Source: Callipepla californica brunnescens (lineage: Eukaryota; Chordata; Aves; Galliformes; Odontophoridae). Taken from it: a DNA stretch of 64,000 nucleotides. The stretch covers positions 1,567,501 through 1,631,500 of the forward strand of contig JALIRH010000063.1 of NCBI GenBank assembly GCA_023055505.1, given 5' to 3'. The notes below the pieces were generated by a model, which was not told where the DNA came from, ran no database searches, and saw only the letters and a program-made list of their open reading frames with translations. The position numbers and the translations under genes were made by a program. This document shows positions 24,321-38,500 of this stretch, one piece after another (the first letter of the stretch is position 1; each line of letters opens with the position of its first letter).

Positions 24321-25506
24321 CGCAGCCTTTCAGGCACGGACAGAGCACAAAGCTCGGGTTAGGCTGAGTGAGTACTTCTACTCTGAGAGCACCTTTCTGA
24401 TTCTGCTGCATGCTATAGCTGAATGACAGTCAGATTAGACTGATAGCAATGATAATGTCAAATTATACAGCTCATATCCCGAGGAAGAGCAGTATGTCAG
24501 CAGTTCAAACTGACCTATCAGCCAACTTGATTTTATTCAGTCTTGCACAAGCAGGCATAACACCAGGTCTGTCAGTAAAGCAGTTTGTTGTTTGTTTTTT
24601 TTTTTAAGTAACACTTAAGAATGGTAAAGCGTAGGAGTACCATGTTACTGAAGCAGCGTGCGATGTGAAGCAGGATGCAGGAGAATATGCACTCAAAATG
24701 GTCATTCTCTGATTTGCACAGCAGGCATTGCCTTCACTCCTCCATCCTCTCACCATTGTATATCCCTTTTTTGCCTGTCCTGAGCCAACCGTTTACAACA
24801 GTGTGCTCTCAGGTACTCTGCTTTCCTTAACAGCGGAGGCAGCAAGATAAAATAACCACTGTGAAGCTCCTTGCTCCCAGTTAGGCTGCTTTTGGGACTA
24901 GGGACTGGAGTAGGCTGGATCTTCCTCCAGCACAAAACAAACACACCCCTTGGCTTGGGGCAATGAAGTAAACCCCTGTTGTAATGAAACCTCTGCAGCA
25001 GAGAGAGCCTTCAGAAGCACCAAACACTTGCATCCCAGCATGACAGAGATCTCAGCATGAGGTACGACCCTTCCAAATTTTGAGGAGGAAAAATCTTAGT
25101 GTTTATGGTGCTCAGTAGCTGTGTTCCACTAGACTTAACTGCACTATATCATTAATTTCATGATGAAAGGTGGATGTCGTATCACAATTTTTATATTCTT
25201 ACTGCTCCAGAAAATTTATAACACACTAAGAGCAGTTAAATATATTCTATAATATCACCTCCTCAGAGGGGAAATTGTATTCAGACAAAACATTAAAGAT
25301 TATGTTCTCAGGGGGAAAGAATTACAAATTAATACTGAGGCAGGAATCTTAAATGAGCAGTGAGATCTTGAAACAAGACTGATCAGTTGTGGCTTTTCAT
25401 CTGTTTTGAGACAATGATCTTATTGCAGGACCCAAATCAAAACCAACATAAAGGATCAACAGCAAATGTGCAAGTTACTACCCCAAATAAATGCTGCATT
25501 CTGGAT
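24321..25506. other. Unassigned non-coding DNA
   Basis: AT-rich with short unrelated ORFs. No repeat or gene recognised. Confidence 0.45.
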
Positions 25507-26043
25507 GAGGACTGCTCCAAAACTAATGCCTATTTTATGATGTTGGCCCATGAAGTTGGCAGATGTTGGTGGGATGGCAGCTTCTCGTCTATAATCTATT
25601 ACATGTTGTTGCCGTGTGGCAGATGGCAGCAGAGTCTGACAGAATGGCATCTGACATGGAAGTGCATATGAAGCAGAGTGGAACTGACTTCGTCCATAAG
25701 GAAAAAAATGGCACCCACTGACATTTGTCCATGCTTGTGAATGTTTATGGAGACCAGAGAGTGGATGGGAGCACAGTGATTTGGTGGGTGGAGCACTTCA
25801 GCAGTGGTGACACTGACATGAAAGACAAGCCACATTCTGGATGGCCACACAGGTTTTTATGAGCACAGCATGCAAGCTCTTGTTCTTTGCTGGCAAAAAT
25901 GCATAGCTAATGGTAGTGGCTACGCTTAGAAACAGTGTTCTGTAGCTGACAACTTGCTCTATCAGTAAGTGTTACCGTGCTCTTTGTACCTGTTGTAGTT
26001 TCTGTGGAAATAAACAGGAGGCATTAATTCTGGAGCATCCTGC
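25507..26043 (+). mobile_element. Galluhop-type mariner DNA transposon, internally deleted
   Basis: Terminal inverted repeats are recognisable: TGCTCCAAAACTAATGCC at the left (25513-25530) against GGCATTAATTCTGGAGCA at the right (26020-26037), 16 of 18 positions pairing. Inside, about 25735-25845 reads VYGDQRVDGS...HFSSGDTDMKDKPHSGWP, the N-terminal helix-turn-helix region of mariner transposase. The DDD catalytic part is missing: the element is about 0.54 kb against roughly 1.2-1.3 kb for a full mariner. Frameshifts and stops make it inactive. The outer few bases and any TA target duplication are unclear. Confidence 0.88.
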
Positions 26044-26849
26044 ATAATGCAACTGCTTCATTTTGTTTGTGTGTTTCTTTCCCTCGAAGGCCGTTTTAGG
26101 AATCAACGCAGACCACCAGCTGTACGATGAAGTCAGAGGCAAAGTTCCCTGCTGCTGCCTTCATAGCACCTGGAGCAGCACACGGTGTAGCACAGAATGA
26201 CCCCCAGTGCTGTGGGCTCTCCCGCAGTGTCTCATCCGAGGGAGTGCCATGTTGAACAGAACTGCTCTGCTTCTGCTCTGAGCACACACTTCACTAATAA
26301 GAAAAAAAAAAACTGCCTTACGAGTTCAGAGAGGTTTTCACTTATGTCTTCTCTTCAGGTCAGAAGTATTAAGAAGGCAGAGGGGACTAGTGAAGAACAC
26401 TTTTAATTCACATATTTTCACAGCACGTTAGCTTTTGATGCACTGCTTATGTGTAACATGATCAACTGTTTTTGCTGCCTTATTAATTTCGCTTTTAAAT
26501 TCTATTTGTATTTAGTGAAAGATTTTCTGTACTATTTATATACTGGACTTATTCTTTTATCTTATATGTAAACTATATTATGATGTAAACTAAACTAAGG
26601 TTCAATTCAAAAGAAAAGGAAAAAAACCCACAAAATATATTTAAATAGCCAAATATTAAGGATAAGACAGTGCCAAGTTTTCAACGAATGTATCAAATGA
26701 TTACACTGCTTACTTCACAGTATGTTAGCCAGTTTTAATGAATAGCATATATTAATTAGAAGAGCAAATGTGAATGTACAGTGCAGTCTGCTTCCAATAA
26801 GCCTTCCACTTCTTGTTCTCACTGTAATTTAAGAACCCACAGTGTTCAC
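26044..26849. other. Unassigned AT-rich DNA
   Basis: Very AT-rich from about 26400 to 26760. No gene or repeat recognised. Confidence 0.5.
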
Positions 26850-27252
26850 AGACCTCTCCTATGCAGACAGGCTGAGGGAGCATTCAGCTTGGAGAGGAGA
26901 AGGCTCTGGAGAGATCTCACTGTGGCCTTCCTTAAGGGGAGTTTATGAACAGGAGGGAGAGTGACATTTTATGCAGGCAGACAGCCATAGGACAAGGGAG
27001 GATGGTTTTCAATTAAGAGAGGGGAGATTGAGGAGATTGATGTTAGGGATAAACTCCTCACTCGGGGGGCAGGGAGGTGCTGGCACTGCTGCCCAGAGCT
27101 GTGGGTGCCCATCCCTGGGGGTGCCCCGGGACATGGAGGGGCCCTGGGCAGCCTGAGCTGGGGTGGGGGCAGCCAGCCCAGGGCAGGGGTGGGGCTGGGG
27201 AGGTGGGAGATCCCTTCCAACCCAATCATACTGTGGTTCTGTGACTCTATGA
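26850..27252 (+). mobile_element. CR1 LINE 3' end
   Basis: Plus-strand CR1 ending in the canonical 3' block (GATCCCTTCCAACCC followed by TGTGGTTCTGTGACTCTATGA). The region 27060-27170 is the GC-rich variant segment around GCTGTGGGTGCCCATCCCTG, and its reverse complement recurs at 39685-39785, so these two belong to the same subfamily. Confidence 0.92.
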
Positions 27253-30200
27253 CTGCTCAAGCCAGAATTGTAGCTCCAGGCTACATACCCCGATGAAAAG
27301 CGTACTGAAGGGTATGGAATTCCAAAAAGCCTACAGAACAGACTTGTACTGGTTGTCCAAACACATGTTCAGATCCTCCTGTAATTCAGAATTCAACAAT
27401 AAATGTTGCACTTGCTTTTTCCTCTGCATCGCTAGCTTGTGCATGAAGTGGCCTTAAGATTTAAAATGGACAGTCACAATAACTCAATGGACACATTAAA
27501 ATATTCGTACTGGAAGGACTTGTAAGTGCTTCTTAAATGCACACTGGAGTTTGGATTTTGAAAATGCAATGAATGGAAAAAGACTCCTATTGAATATTCC
27601 AGTTCCTCTTTTCTTCTTTCATTTACCTGGAGATTTAAAGTAGCTGGAGCCATTCAGGAGTTGTACTGAGGGCTGGGATGATGACTGACACAAAACAGGA
27701 AGGGTTTTGTACTACTTTAGGCACATTTGAAAGGAAAGGAATCGCTTAAATCGAGCAGCTGATAATGCAGAACGCGTGAGTCACCCCACGCCGCCTTCAG
27801 ATCACGTTTCTGTGCTATTGCATAACACACAATCACCTGTACAACAATTAGTTATGAGTCAAGTATTTCTTCATGTCATATCCTTCCAGCTCCCTCAAGA
27901 GCTGACTTTCATTGTTCACTGAAATAGCCCCTCTCAGCGTGGCAGCGATCAATTTGGCAAGCAGGTAAGGTGAAAATATCTCCGCCCCTTATAGGACCTC
28001 CTGTAGTATTCATGAAAGTTACAGCCAAGTGAAACAGATGTTTTGGATTCCTCTTATTCCTTGGTAGAAACCAAAGAATCTCTTAAACAAAACAATCCCA
28101 ATATATGTTTATCTCTTCAGCTTCCAGAACTCTCATTTATCCTTTAACAGATAAACTTCACTTCCAGGACAAAAGCCTGAAATACAATTACAAGAACTAA
28201 TTAGCAACTTGGTTCTCTCCTTTGGAAGATTCACTTTCCTAAATCTCCATTTGAAAAGAGCTCCCAAGAGGTGGACATCACCTGAAAACATTTCAAAATA
28301 GAAGCAAGATCCTGAGTCAAAATCATCTCTGCCTCTAGTCCAGATGCACATATAGTCAAGTTATAGAGCTTCACTGCCTCACACTGTATCAAGACCATGG
28401 CCTCATGGCACGCCTTTCTCTTTAGAATGAAGAACTGTTACTCTATCCTAGCTCAAGAAAACCCAAGGATATAAAACAGTTTGTTTTCATAACATCTCTG
28501 CTTGTTCTCAGCTCACTAGGAACAAGACTCTGCTCTTCAGCTTCAACTTTATTGCCACCCCAGCTGTCTCAATCCATAGGTTTACATGGTACAAACAAAC
28601 ACAGGACTGCTTAAGCTTTATTGGCACCCTCTGTCCCAGACATCACAGTTCTGATGATGGGCAAATAGAAAAGGCAAGTGAGATCAGTCATTACATGAGA
28701 TACCTCTCTGAAAGTCTTCAAATACAGGATCTTGTGTGATGCTGACCAAGTCAAGGCTTTCCCAAACCTTTTCTCTTACGGAGGACTGCAATACTGTTAC
28801 AGTTTGGTTGAAGAAAGATTTTTTTCTACCTGACTGTTAACCACATACTGAGAATGACAGGCAAAGCTAAAAGTACATCTTCAAGAGGAAATACACTGGA
28901 GCAGCTTATCTGTTTTTAAAGCAACAGTATGTGAGACTAAATTCACAATTAAAATAACCCCCTCTAGAAAAAGACAGTGGCAACAATTCATTTAGGTTAG
29001 CTGTTGCCCCAACATAGCTATGCGTCTTTTCCTTCTTTCCATCTTCAGGCTCACGGCTTAGTTGCAGAGGGTAAAAGTTTTGCTCACTACAAAAATTGCT
29101 TATTACAACAGACAATGTCATCCTCCTCTCATGCATTCCTGACCAGGACTACATCGTGGTGAGGATGTTGGTTGTAGTGCTGCTGAGACATAAATAATGA
29201 GGCAGCTTACTTATGAAGAGGGCTTCAGTAAGACTAGAAAGGCATTCTGAACATTTAATGGACTCTGTTTCGTTTCCCCAATAATCGTATCAGGGACACA
29301 TGGGCACCTTGATGCTGTTTTTTCTACATAATTCCTACATTCCTAAGAACTTATAGTATGAAAAGACTTATATATTCTACCAGATATTCTCACTAGGAAG
29401 ACTGCATCCCAAACTCACAGCCTGACTTCTTGCCCAGAGAAATGGAAATTAAAGAGGAGCACGATCAATCTTACAGCCTGTAAGAGGGCACGGGTAAGCA
29501 AATCACACACCTGGGTTTACCTAATCTCAAAATTCTTGAGAAAATTTACTGTCTTTATCGAAGGGGAGGAGCTCTGACTGAGCAGAACTGCTCACACCAG
29601 ATCAAAGAGTTGGTGTCTCTCGTGTCAGTGCACACACAGCACTGTGTGTGCCTGGTAAGGAAAGCCATCCCCTGCTCTTGTATTTTGGCACTGCTTCCAT
29701 GACTATTGCTTGCATCAGAAGAGAAATACCTCTCAGTGAAAGAAGTTACTCAGTGTTCTGCAGCTTGCAGGTCAGGGATCACACTGCAGTTCTTTCATGA
29801 GCAGATTTCTAAAGCACTGTGCACTAACACCATATATTCTGAGTTCTCCATAATCAACCTACCTAAAATATAAGACTCTTTTCTGAGAAACCAATAATAT
29901 CTGAGGCTCACCGTAAGAGATGTTTCAGGAGTCACCTACAGCTTTTATAAGTGGTGGAATACTCCCACTCACATCCTGAAGAATGTGGAGGTGTTCAAAG
30001 AAGAGGCTCTGACCACATGTCTGAGGCTAAACCAGCACTGCGCGTCCTCTGCACACACCACACTCCTAAAATTTCACGTCTGCCGTGAAGCAGTCTCCCA
30101 TCCATCTGCACACAGAACTTGATGTAATCTGTCACTCTGAAAGTCCCAGACAAAGAGCAAAAAATTGTTCTCAGGCTGTGGCAAACCACTGAAATCTTTC

Positions 30201-32910
30201 CAACAAAAACAGAGAACCCCACAGCATTCTTACAGGAGCACTGCAGCACATTCGCCATTTCTGACTGTTTCACTGACACCGTGAAACAGTGAGCCTTCAT
30301 CACCTCATCCTCACTCATACATTAAACTGTACAGAATGAAACCCTGGAATGTCGTCGATAACATTTTCACAGGGTGCATGCAGGTTCACTGCAGCCTGGG
30401 ATAGAGCTGGCCAGGAAATGATGCGGTCAGCCTTGCTTTTTTATGGCAGTTGTGGCAGTTTTCCAGACCTTTATGTCACAACTCCATGTGATTATTAAAA
30501 CAGAAAAGGGAACTGTGACAGTGAACAGTGAGATCAGTTCAGCGATACACATAGTGGGATGTGTAATTTGCAACAATATAGGCCCGAAATCAGACTTGCC
30601 TTCTTCGTCCATACAGATAGAAAAGTAAGCAGTCCTTTTCACTGTGTAACACTTGGAATTGCAACAAAATCCATGCCAATTTGTTCTTATCTCAGACTGT
30701 CATTTTTTGAAACTTGCTCTTAGGAATGTAGAATATTTACACGAGCAGGATGAAGCCTGCCAAGTTTAACTGACAACGGACCATTTTAAAATAATTTTCT
30801 CTATCTGTATATATTTATTCTCCAGGAAGAATCGTCTGCTTTTTAAAGACCATCACCACGTGTAACTGCTAACCGCAGGCAACTATTTTTTTCGTAACAA
30901 ACAGAATTGTTTTCTTTAAAGTGCCATTTACTGATTTGCTTCCCCAATGTGCTAGAATCGGAGCAGCCTGGGGGTGCTGCAGGACTCTGAACACTCAAAT
31001 TTACGCTATCAGAATTCTTTCTGAATAATTATGCAATAAGTCACTGAAAATTTAACAACAGAAAACACTGCCAACACGATGAGAGCTGTTCAAAGTCTCA
31101 GATGTTGCTTGAAGCATATTACTGAAATCATAGGTGGTTTCCCACTTGGAGAATATAAGGACATGACATCCCACCAATAAGAAAGCAAACTCATTTAGTC
31201 TGGCGGCTTTTTTGCAGCCCAGGCTTACATTTGGTCACTTTTTGCCTCTGAGTCAAAGTCTGGCATCATTAGAGAGAGGCAAAGCTAAGGTATTCCCTTG
31301 AAGGTGATACCAATCAACCACATTAATAACACAGAAGCACAGAAGGTGATTACACAACAGCTATTTGCTCAAAACTGAAGTGAGAAAGCAGTAAGCTTCA
31401 TCTTTGCCAACACCATCATTGCTACCTGTGTTCCACAAACGAACAGTAATTGCACCTCAGTGAAGCACGCTGTGTGCTAACTGTGCTGAAGGAAAGCAAT
31501 CCTTGTGAGTATACTTTTTGCTTCAAAGCCAAACAGAAGTTACTTACACCAAGACACTGTAAAACAATGATAAAGTTACTTGAATAGCGACTATGCAAAA
31601 CGGACAACAGAAATGCTCAACACTTACAGAAGGAGAAAGAAAGGTCTTGAAAACAAGTGGGACTTGTTTCATCAATTATTTTAAAAGAATGGTTGTTCTA
31701 TATTTAGAAAAGAAGTCAGACACTGCCATTTCACAACCACATGTGGAAAACATTAAAGAGAAAACTGGATGGGACTGCCTAGGCAGTGCAGGGCCAAGAA
31801 TCGCCTCCCCACACACACACACCCTGAGGTGGCTTTAAAACAAAAAACATAAATCTCTCCTCTGCAACTATTTCTAAAGTGTATTTGACTGGCAGTGTGC
31901 AAAAACTGGCAGCACCACACTGCTGCAGAGGCTGAATGATGCTGACATCACCAGAGCTAGGCGGGCAAATCTGAGACAGTTTCTTGTGTGACTGCCCATC
32001 CTGTGCTGGCTTGTGAATAAAGAGGAAATTTCAGTCTAATTATTCCAAGGCGATTTGTAAGATGAATAGACAACACATGGAACAGAAAGACTTCCCAGAC
32101 TTCCCTTGGAAGTGAATGAGGGCATTTTAATGGACAAGAAATAGAGCACGATTGCCTGAAGTTTGCTGTGAACAGTAGAAAACCAGTGACTGTACTGCCA
32201 GCGTAATTAAGAGTAAACGGACTGAACATGCACTGTTACATGCACCTTCTTCTGGATGTGCACCAAGCAAAATATGTAGACACATTTAATTGCAGTGATT
32301 AGTTCCTTCCTTTATGAGACAGATTAAAGCTAAGTACAACTTTAAAAGCCAGGTTTTTCTTATTTGGAACTCACTCAAGTTGCTGCCAAAAGGCATACAG
32401 CCGTGTTGGCATTTGCACTGCTCAATCCTTTGCACATTCAGAGCATCATATCAATACTGATTGTTGGAATGCTTGTATAGCACATGGGTGCTATAAACTG
32501 CATTGTATTCAATCATATCATCTTATCCTTGCTGCTTTCCCCTGGCGTTTTGAGCCTGGATAATGGAACAGAAGCTGCATGTTCTCAATAAGCATACCAT
32601 GCAGTATACATCTACACAACTAAATACCAGTCATGAATTAAATGAATAAGAGGAAAGTGGAGCGCATCAATCCTTTATAAGAATAAAAAAATGTCCTGGG
32701 ATTTTTATTTGAAACTTATGCCATGCAGTCCCTGAACTTCCTTTTCATCTCAGTGTTTCCCAGACACGCTGTCCTTCTCAACACTGTCTTCTCCCCTGGG
32801 AAAAACACAGTATTTCCACTCTGAGCATTACAGCTGGAAGGCACAGGACAGGAAATAAAGCATACTTCTCTAAGTCAAACTGTAAACTGTATTTAGAGAC
32901 CAAAATAATG
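27253..32910. other. Long gene-free stretch
   Basis: About 5.7 kb. No coding exon, RNA gene or repeat of a known family was recognised. One spot to note: around 27770-27830 there are CpGs and a consensus AP-1 site (TGAGTCA, 27777-27783) in otherwise CpG-poor DNA, a possible enhancer. Confidence 0.45.
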
Positions 32911-32939
32911 CAGAGAGCCTCCTCCTTTGAGGCTCTCTG
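32911..32939. repeat. Perfect 11-bp inverted repeat with 7-nt loop
   Basis: CAGAGAGCCTC (32911-32921), loop CTCCTTT, GAGGCTCTCTG (32929-32939). On either strand it would form a GC-rich hairpin without mismatches. Not associated with a gene here. Confidence 0.9.
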
Positions 32940-32975
32940 TATGTCCTCTGTATAATGTATGTCCTCTCCGTATAA
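32938..32975. repeat. Two-copy tandem direct repeat next to the hairpin
   Basis: TGTATGTCCTCTGTATAA (32938-32955) is followed at once by TGTATGTCCTCTCCGTATAA (32956-32975). The copies differ only by a 2-base insertion. Confidence 0.88.
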
Positions 32976-35324
32976 AAAAGGATGGAGGTTTCAGGAGCCA
33001 AGGCTGTCTTCCTTTCTGTCACTTGAAGGAGCACGCCAGCTCCTTTAAAGCGTGTCTCTGATCCTCTCATTTTCCAAGGCAAAAACCTAAACGGACTCAA
33101 ATGACTCAGAGGACTCATTAACGCTGCACCCCGCCTCCAAGCAAGGAGCAAGCACAAGTAGAACTGTTCACAGTACTCCCAGGAGATGCATGGGAAGACA
33201 TGCACTGGAGCTCCAGCACAGCTACTTTCACCAGCCTGGGAAACAGACTGAAACAGCTGAGGCTGAAAGGACAAAGATGTTTCCAGTTTACTGTTTTAGC
33301 TTCTCAACAAAACAGCAGAGATGAGCTGTCCACAACTAAACGCAGCATTGCTAGAAGTTTACACTTCCACTAACTGGAATGAGGGATTCACTGCTTAACG
33401 ATTTGCATAAATAGGGATCACACACAGGTCAAACAGCAACGGTTTTCACAACCACCCTCTTTATGTTGCTCTCTTTGAAACCAGCCAGGACAGTCACATC
33501 ACAGAGATCACAGCAGCCCTGGCTGACTGATTTTTACACTGATTACTCTCCCAGTGACTCTCAAACTCTTTTTCTGTCACGTTATTAACTGCAAGCATTA
33601 AAGCTCACACATACCCCTGCACAGGGAAAAGTACCCAGCACTGATTTATGACATCCAGGATGCACTCAGATCAGCCCCCACACCACGTAGTATTTCATCA
33701 CTCCTGGAGGCACTGACAAAATATGCTCTACACCTGCAAAAGCATGGCACTCCCCTACGTGAGTGGGTTTCACTTCAAGTCCTTTCCTTGACAGCTATAC
33801 TCTGACAGACAGGTAAATTATTAACAGGCAGCACTTTCTTCCACCTGCTGTGCTGAAAAATGATGTCTCTGAAGTTATCCCAGAACTACATTTAATACTA
33901 ATTGTTAAGCACTTGATAATGATGTGCAGTACAAGGCAGACAACTACTGCTGACCGAGCAGGGTGCAGGAAGTGCTGACTTGTATCTCACTGGCTTTCTG
34001 CTGCTGTTTTCAGCAATTCTTCAGGAGTGATGACAGCCAATTAAGAAAGTGCTTTTCAGAGGCAGGCAGTAGCTTTCCAGCTCTCCTTCCTGCACTTGTG
34101 TCACACCTCTGATACAGACCTGGTTTTGGTAATGATGGGACAGCATGAGCGACTGCCACAAGCTGAGTCATTGTCAGGTGCACACCACTGTTCAGAAACA
34201 GATGTTTCCCTCTTGCAGTTAACCACACAGACTGGCTGCACTGCACAGAAGCAGCCACATCTGGCTTGGCAGACAAGTAACAACCATCAATATACTCTTC
34301 TCCATTCCCCATGCATACTGACACCATGTATGTTACAGGCAGCACCTGCCAGGCTTTGTTTTTTTCACTTAGCTGACAGCACTTGTGGACACTTCCTCTG
34401 AAACCCTCTCAGAAGTGTTCATAATGGAACAGGAGCTATTTTAGCCCTTGCAAGGCCCAATGCCTTCATGTAGGCTTCTGAGCAGCTACTGATTCCATCA
34501 GAGTTGCTAACACAAAGATATCAGTGCCAGGAACACCAAGCCGTCTGCACATTTAGTCAACCAAGACTCTGTGAGGATCTGCATCTCATCCTCACTATGC
34601 AGCTTGTCCAGGATCTTGGAATTAGTGAATCCAGGTAATGAAGACTCACTATTGAGGGAAGAAGTCAGCTCACAATTAAAACTGCACTTCTGAAATGGAA
34701 GTTGCCGATGACAGCAGTGGTGCAAACACAGCAGTGTGTCAGCTGTCGCTGAGCAGTGCTGCTTCTCCTTTTGCCCTGCAAGTAAGGAGCTGAGGGTGCA
34801 CAAGAAGCTGGGACAGCTGACCCAGGCTGACCAAAGGAGTGTTCCATATGACATGTCATGTTCAGCAAGAGAAGCTGGTTAAAGGAGGAAGAGGAACACT
34901 CAGTGTGATGGCATTTGTCTTCCAAAGAAAACATTTCATCTGACAAGGCCCCGCTTTCCTCCAAGTGGCTGATGATGGGAAGCAGTGAAAGAACTCTTTA
35001 TTTTCCTTTGTTTGCATGCAAAGCCTTTCCTCTACCTATAAAACTATCTTTTATCTCAAATCCACAAGTTTTCTCACTTCTACCTTTCCAGTCCCCTCCC
35101 TGATCCCGCTGCTGGGTGGGAGGAAGCAAGGGGCTGTCTGGTGCTGAGCTGCTTGTCGGTGTTAGACCACAACATGCTGCCATCACGGAGCTGCTGAAAA
35201 GTATTAAATTTATTTAAAATTATTTTTCAAATAATGAAAAAGGTGGGGAGTGAGACTTACACCCACTCCTCAGTGAAAGGCAGCTACTGCTTACAAGCAC
35301 TGAAGAACAAAGATCTCCGCAGTG
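32976..35324. other. Unassigned non-coding DNA
   Basis: Short ORFs on both strands without family resemblance. No repeat recognised. Confidence 0.45.
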
Positions 35325-35507
35325 CAGTGACGGAGCACTGGCACAGGCTGCACACAGCGGTGGTGGAGTCTCCTTCTGTGGAGACCTTCAAGACCCACCT
35401 GGACACCTACCTGTGCAACCTGGGCTAGGGAGCTGCTTTGGCAGGGGGGCTGGACTTGATGATCTCTAGAGGTCCCTTCCAGCCCTACAATTCTGATTCT
35501 GTGATCT
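35325..35507 (+). mobile_element. CR1 LINE 3' end
   Basis: Reads [19 protein letters not shown] then LDTYLCNLG, followed by the 3' UTR with CTTGATGATCTCTAGAGG and an ATTCTGATTCTGTGAT tail. Closest in the window to the copy at 7740-8257, so probably the same CR1 subfamily. Only the last 180 bp are present. Confidence 0.94.
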
Positions 35508-38500
35508 CTGTCCAGAATCAAACAGGGCTGCCTTGAGACTGGAAGAATCAGACAATATTTGCACAGGATTAGAACAGAGCATCAGCCCACAGCCTTCAGA
35601 ATTTGCTATGTCCTCCAAGCCGTTTTGATTGCTCATCCTTGCCTACTTCAAGCACCCCTCCTTTAGCTGTTAAGTGCCTTTACTACTGCCTTGCAACACG
35701 GTTCATTTTAAACTGTGACTGGATAGAGGCTTGACTTGCTGATAATCCAGTTACACGTTTTGGGCACCAGTTCATTAGATGAAAACAGATGGAGTACCAG
35801 TTGCCATAGCCACATAAATGTAGGCTTGCTGCATGTCACAGAGTTTGCTGCAGCAAATGGTGCAGACAGCATCCTGAAGTGATGATAAAGGCAAGAGCAT
35901 TTCTCAGCTATTTAGGTTAACCTGTGTGAGCAATGCAGGAATTTAACAGAGGAACATTATCTCTTTGATTAACAAACAGAAACCAACCGACCTAACATGA
36001 GCAAATCCCAACCTCAGAACTTTCTCCTGCTTCTACCATCACATGAACAACCAAAGAAAGCACATCAGCAGTATTTCCTTTCCTACTGTAAAATACACGG
36101 CTGTGTTTATCTGTGCAGGGCACACTTCTGAAGAGTGCATCACAACAAGAACAGCAAGGGATGTGATGTTACGTGGGATCACCCATGCACACTATCATGT
36201 TGCCAGACACTGAATCTGCATACAGATAAACAAGCCGTAGGTAAGCCTTGAGATTGCTTATTTATCTTTATCTTCCTATCTCACAATAAAAATTGCAACT
36301 GCTTTGAAAATTTACATTGGAAAAGACTTTATTAAAGTACGTATTCTCATCTTAAAAAAATATCTACTTTTTGGTGGTGTGGACTGATACTTACAGCCAA
36401 CTTGCCTCACATCACTGTGCATTATTCAGAGGTCTCCTGAGTACTTTAAGAGTGACTCAGCAGAAACTCCAAAGTATTTCTCAGAAATTCTTTACCATGT
36501 ATGAACATTGAAACTTTTCCTCTCTTTTTGGGAGTACATCCTGCAACGTAACAAATGACTGTAGCACAGAAGGACTTCTGATGCCACTTGAAAGCAGGCA
36601 GCGTTCTAAGTTTGCAAATGATCAACTATTTCAATTTTGAAGTCAGCAGTTCCCCACTCAAGACAGAATACTACCATGGCTTAAAGAGAGGACTGTGAGG
36701 TTCCAGGCTCCAATCCCAGCAGTGTTCACGACCTCTGAATTCAAGCGCACACCCACACTTCACGCACTTCGTTTTCCATCGATGAGCAAACCGTGTCAAA
36801 GTTACTACAGCACAGGACATAATGTACTGTATACACACAAACATAAACTACTTAATAGCATAAACTCCTGAGACAGTGAATTACGAAAAACTGTGTTATG
36901 TTTCTATACCATAAATAAACATGAGGTGGTCTGGGGACAGGACAGAGAGGGGTGGTGTCGAAAGGCATGCTCAGGTCAAGCACACAGCCCTCAGATCCTC
37001 ACTGACAGATGAAGAGAACTTGTACTTTGTCTTCAGGCAGTTTATAAAATGCCTAATTACCAGGTGATGAGTGAGTGACATTGTCATATATCCCACCCAC
37101 CGCTGTTAGATGGCATCCTCTGAGGCAGTTCAGCCTCTCTTCGTAGCCCACCACCTCCAGTCCTGACATATATCTACCAAGTCAATAAAAATAGGCTAAA
37201 TGAAGGCAGTGTGAAAATTCTACATTTGTAGAATTAAAAGGAGTAGAATCAAATGGAACAAAATTGATGAGTCTATTATTGACTTTAAAAAATGAAAGTT
37301 GTAGAAGTTACTGTCAGGAGACTGATTTTTTTTAACGTGACACTAAATATTCAGCAAAATTTTGTGAAGGAGCACTCTGATCTCCTCACTACCAAGGAAG
37401 CACTGTTTGCTCCTGAGAAGGGCTTGGGTATGTACCCTGAGCAACATTTTCACAAGCTCCATAACCTGCACACAGCACAGAACAAAACAAAAGTAACACA
37501 TTACCTCTAAGTGGTTGAACTGCCCAGATCCAGGCAGAGGCAGGAAGTTAACAGTTGGCCATAAGGACCACAAGAACCAACTGAAGACACAGAACGCAGA
37601 TACTATTAAATGCCATATTTTGGGATTGGGTATTGATTTTTATTGCACAACTCTATTACTGATGCAGGCACCAGATTCACTACAGGCTTCTTCTGTCCTG
37701 GTTTTGTTGAACAGCTGTCACGAGCTTGATCCTGAATGGCACGCAGCTCAAGCTGACATTCCTGTTTAATACACAGAGGTTTTAATCAATCAAGACTTAA
37801 CTTCCCATTACACTACATATTCTCATTCGCGCCGTGTGATAGTCTTCCATAACAGCTTATAAGAATGATAACATCACTTTGTTCCCATTAGCACTTGATG
37901 AAATTCCTTTTACTCATTTGTTTAGCAGCATTTGTAGATCTTACATGCATGAGTTTAAATGACCGCTATTGATCACAGTTACAGCGTATGAGATAACAAA
38001 CTCTCTGATACAAATGGAGTATACATTGTCTTTGGCAAAGGTGGTGAAATCATGAAAAATAAATCCCAGAGAAATCTGAAATTTATTAACAATTACAGAC
38101 TGTGCTGTAGTACAGCTCTTCAAATTGCACCTGAATACCCTTCTGCATGCAATTACACACACAAATTCAATTCATTTCTGCCTTTGCAATGCCATAATGG
38201 CAATGACTTCTGATAGAGACTATTTGTTATTCTCATATGAGCAGAGTATGAAAACCAGAATCGCTACCCATACACTTGCTGAACCTACTGCAAAGGTCAG
38301 GAGACACATGAAGCGTAATTCTAGAAGGGCTGGGTTTGGAGGAGGCATTTAAGTAATTCAGAATTCCACTGGACAATATGAAATCGAGAGAACTATTAAA
38401 ATCCACATGTGAATAATAAGAAGCAGCAAAATATAATCAGACAAAATATAAAGAGGAAGGAAAGAGGCTTTCAGACAACAGATGATGTACATAGAGGAAA

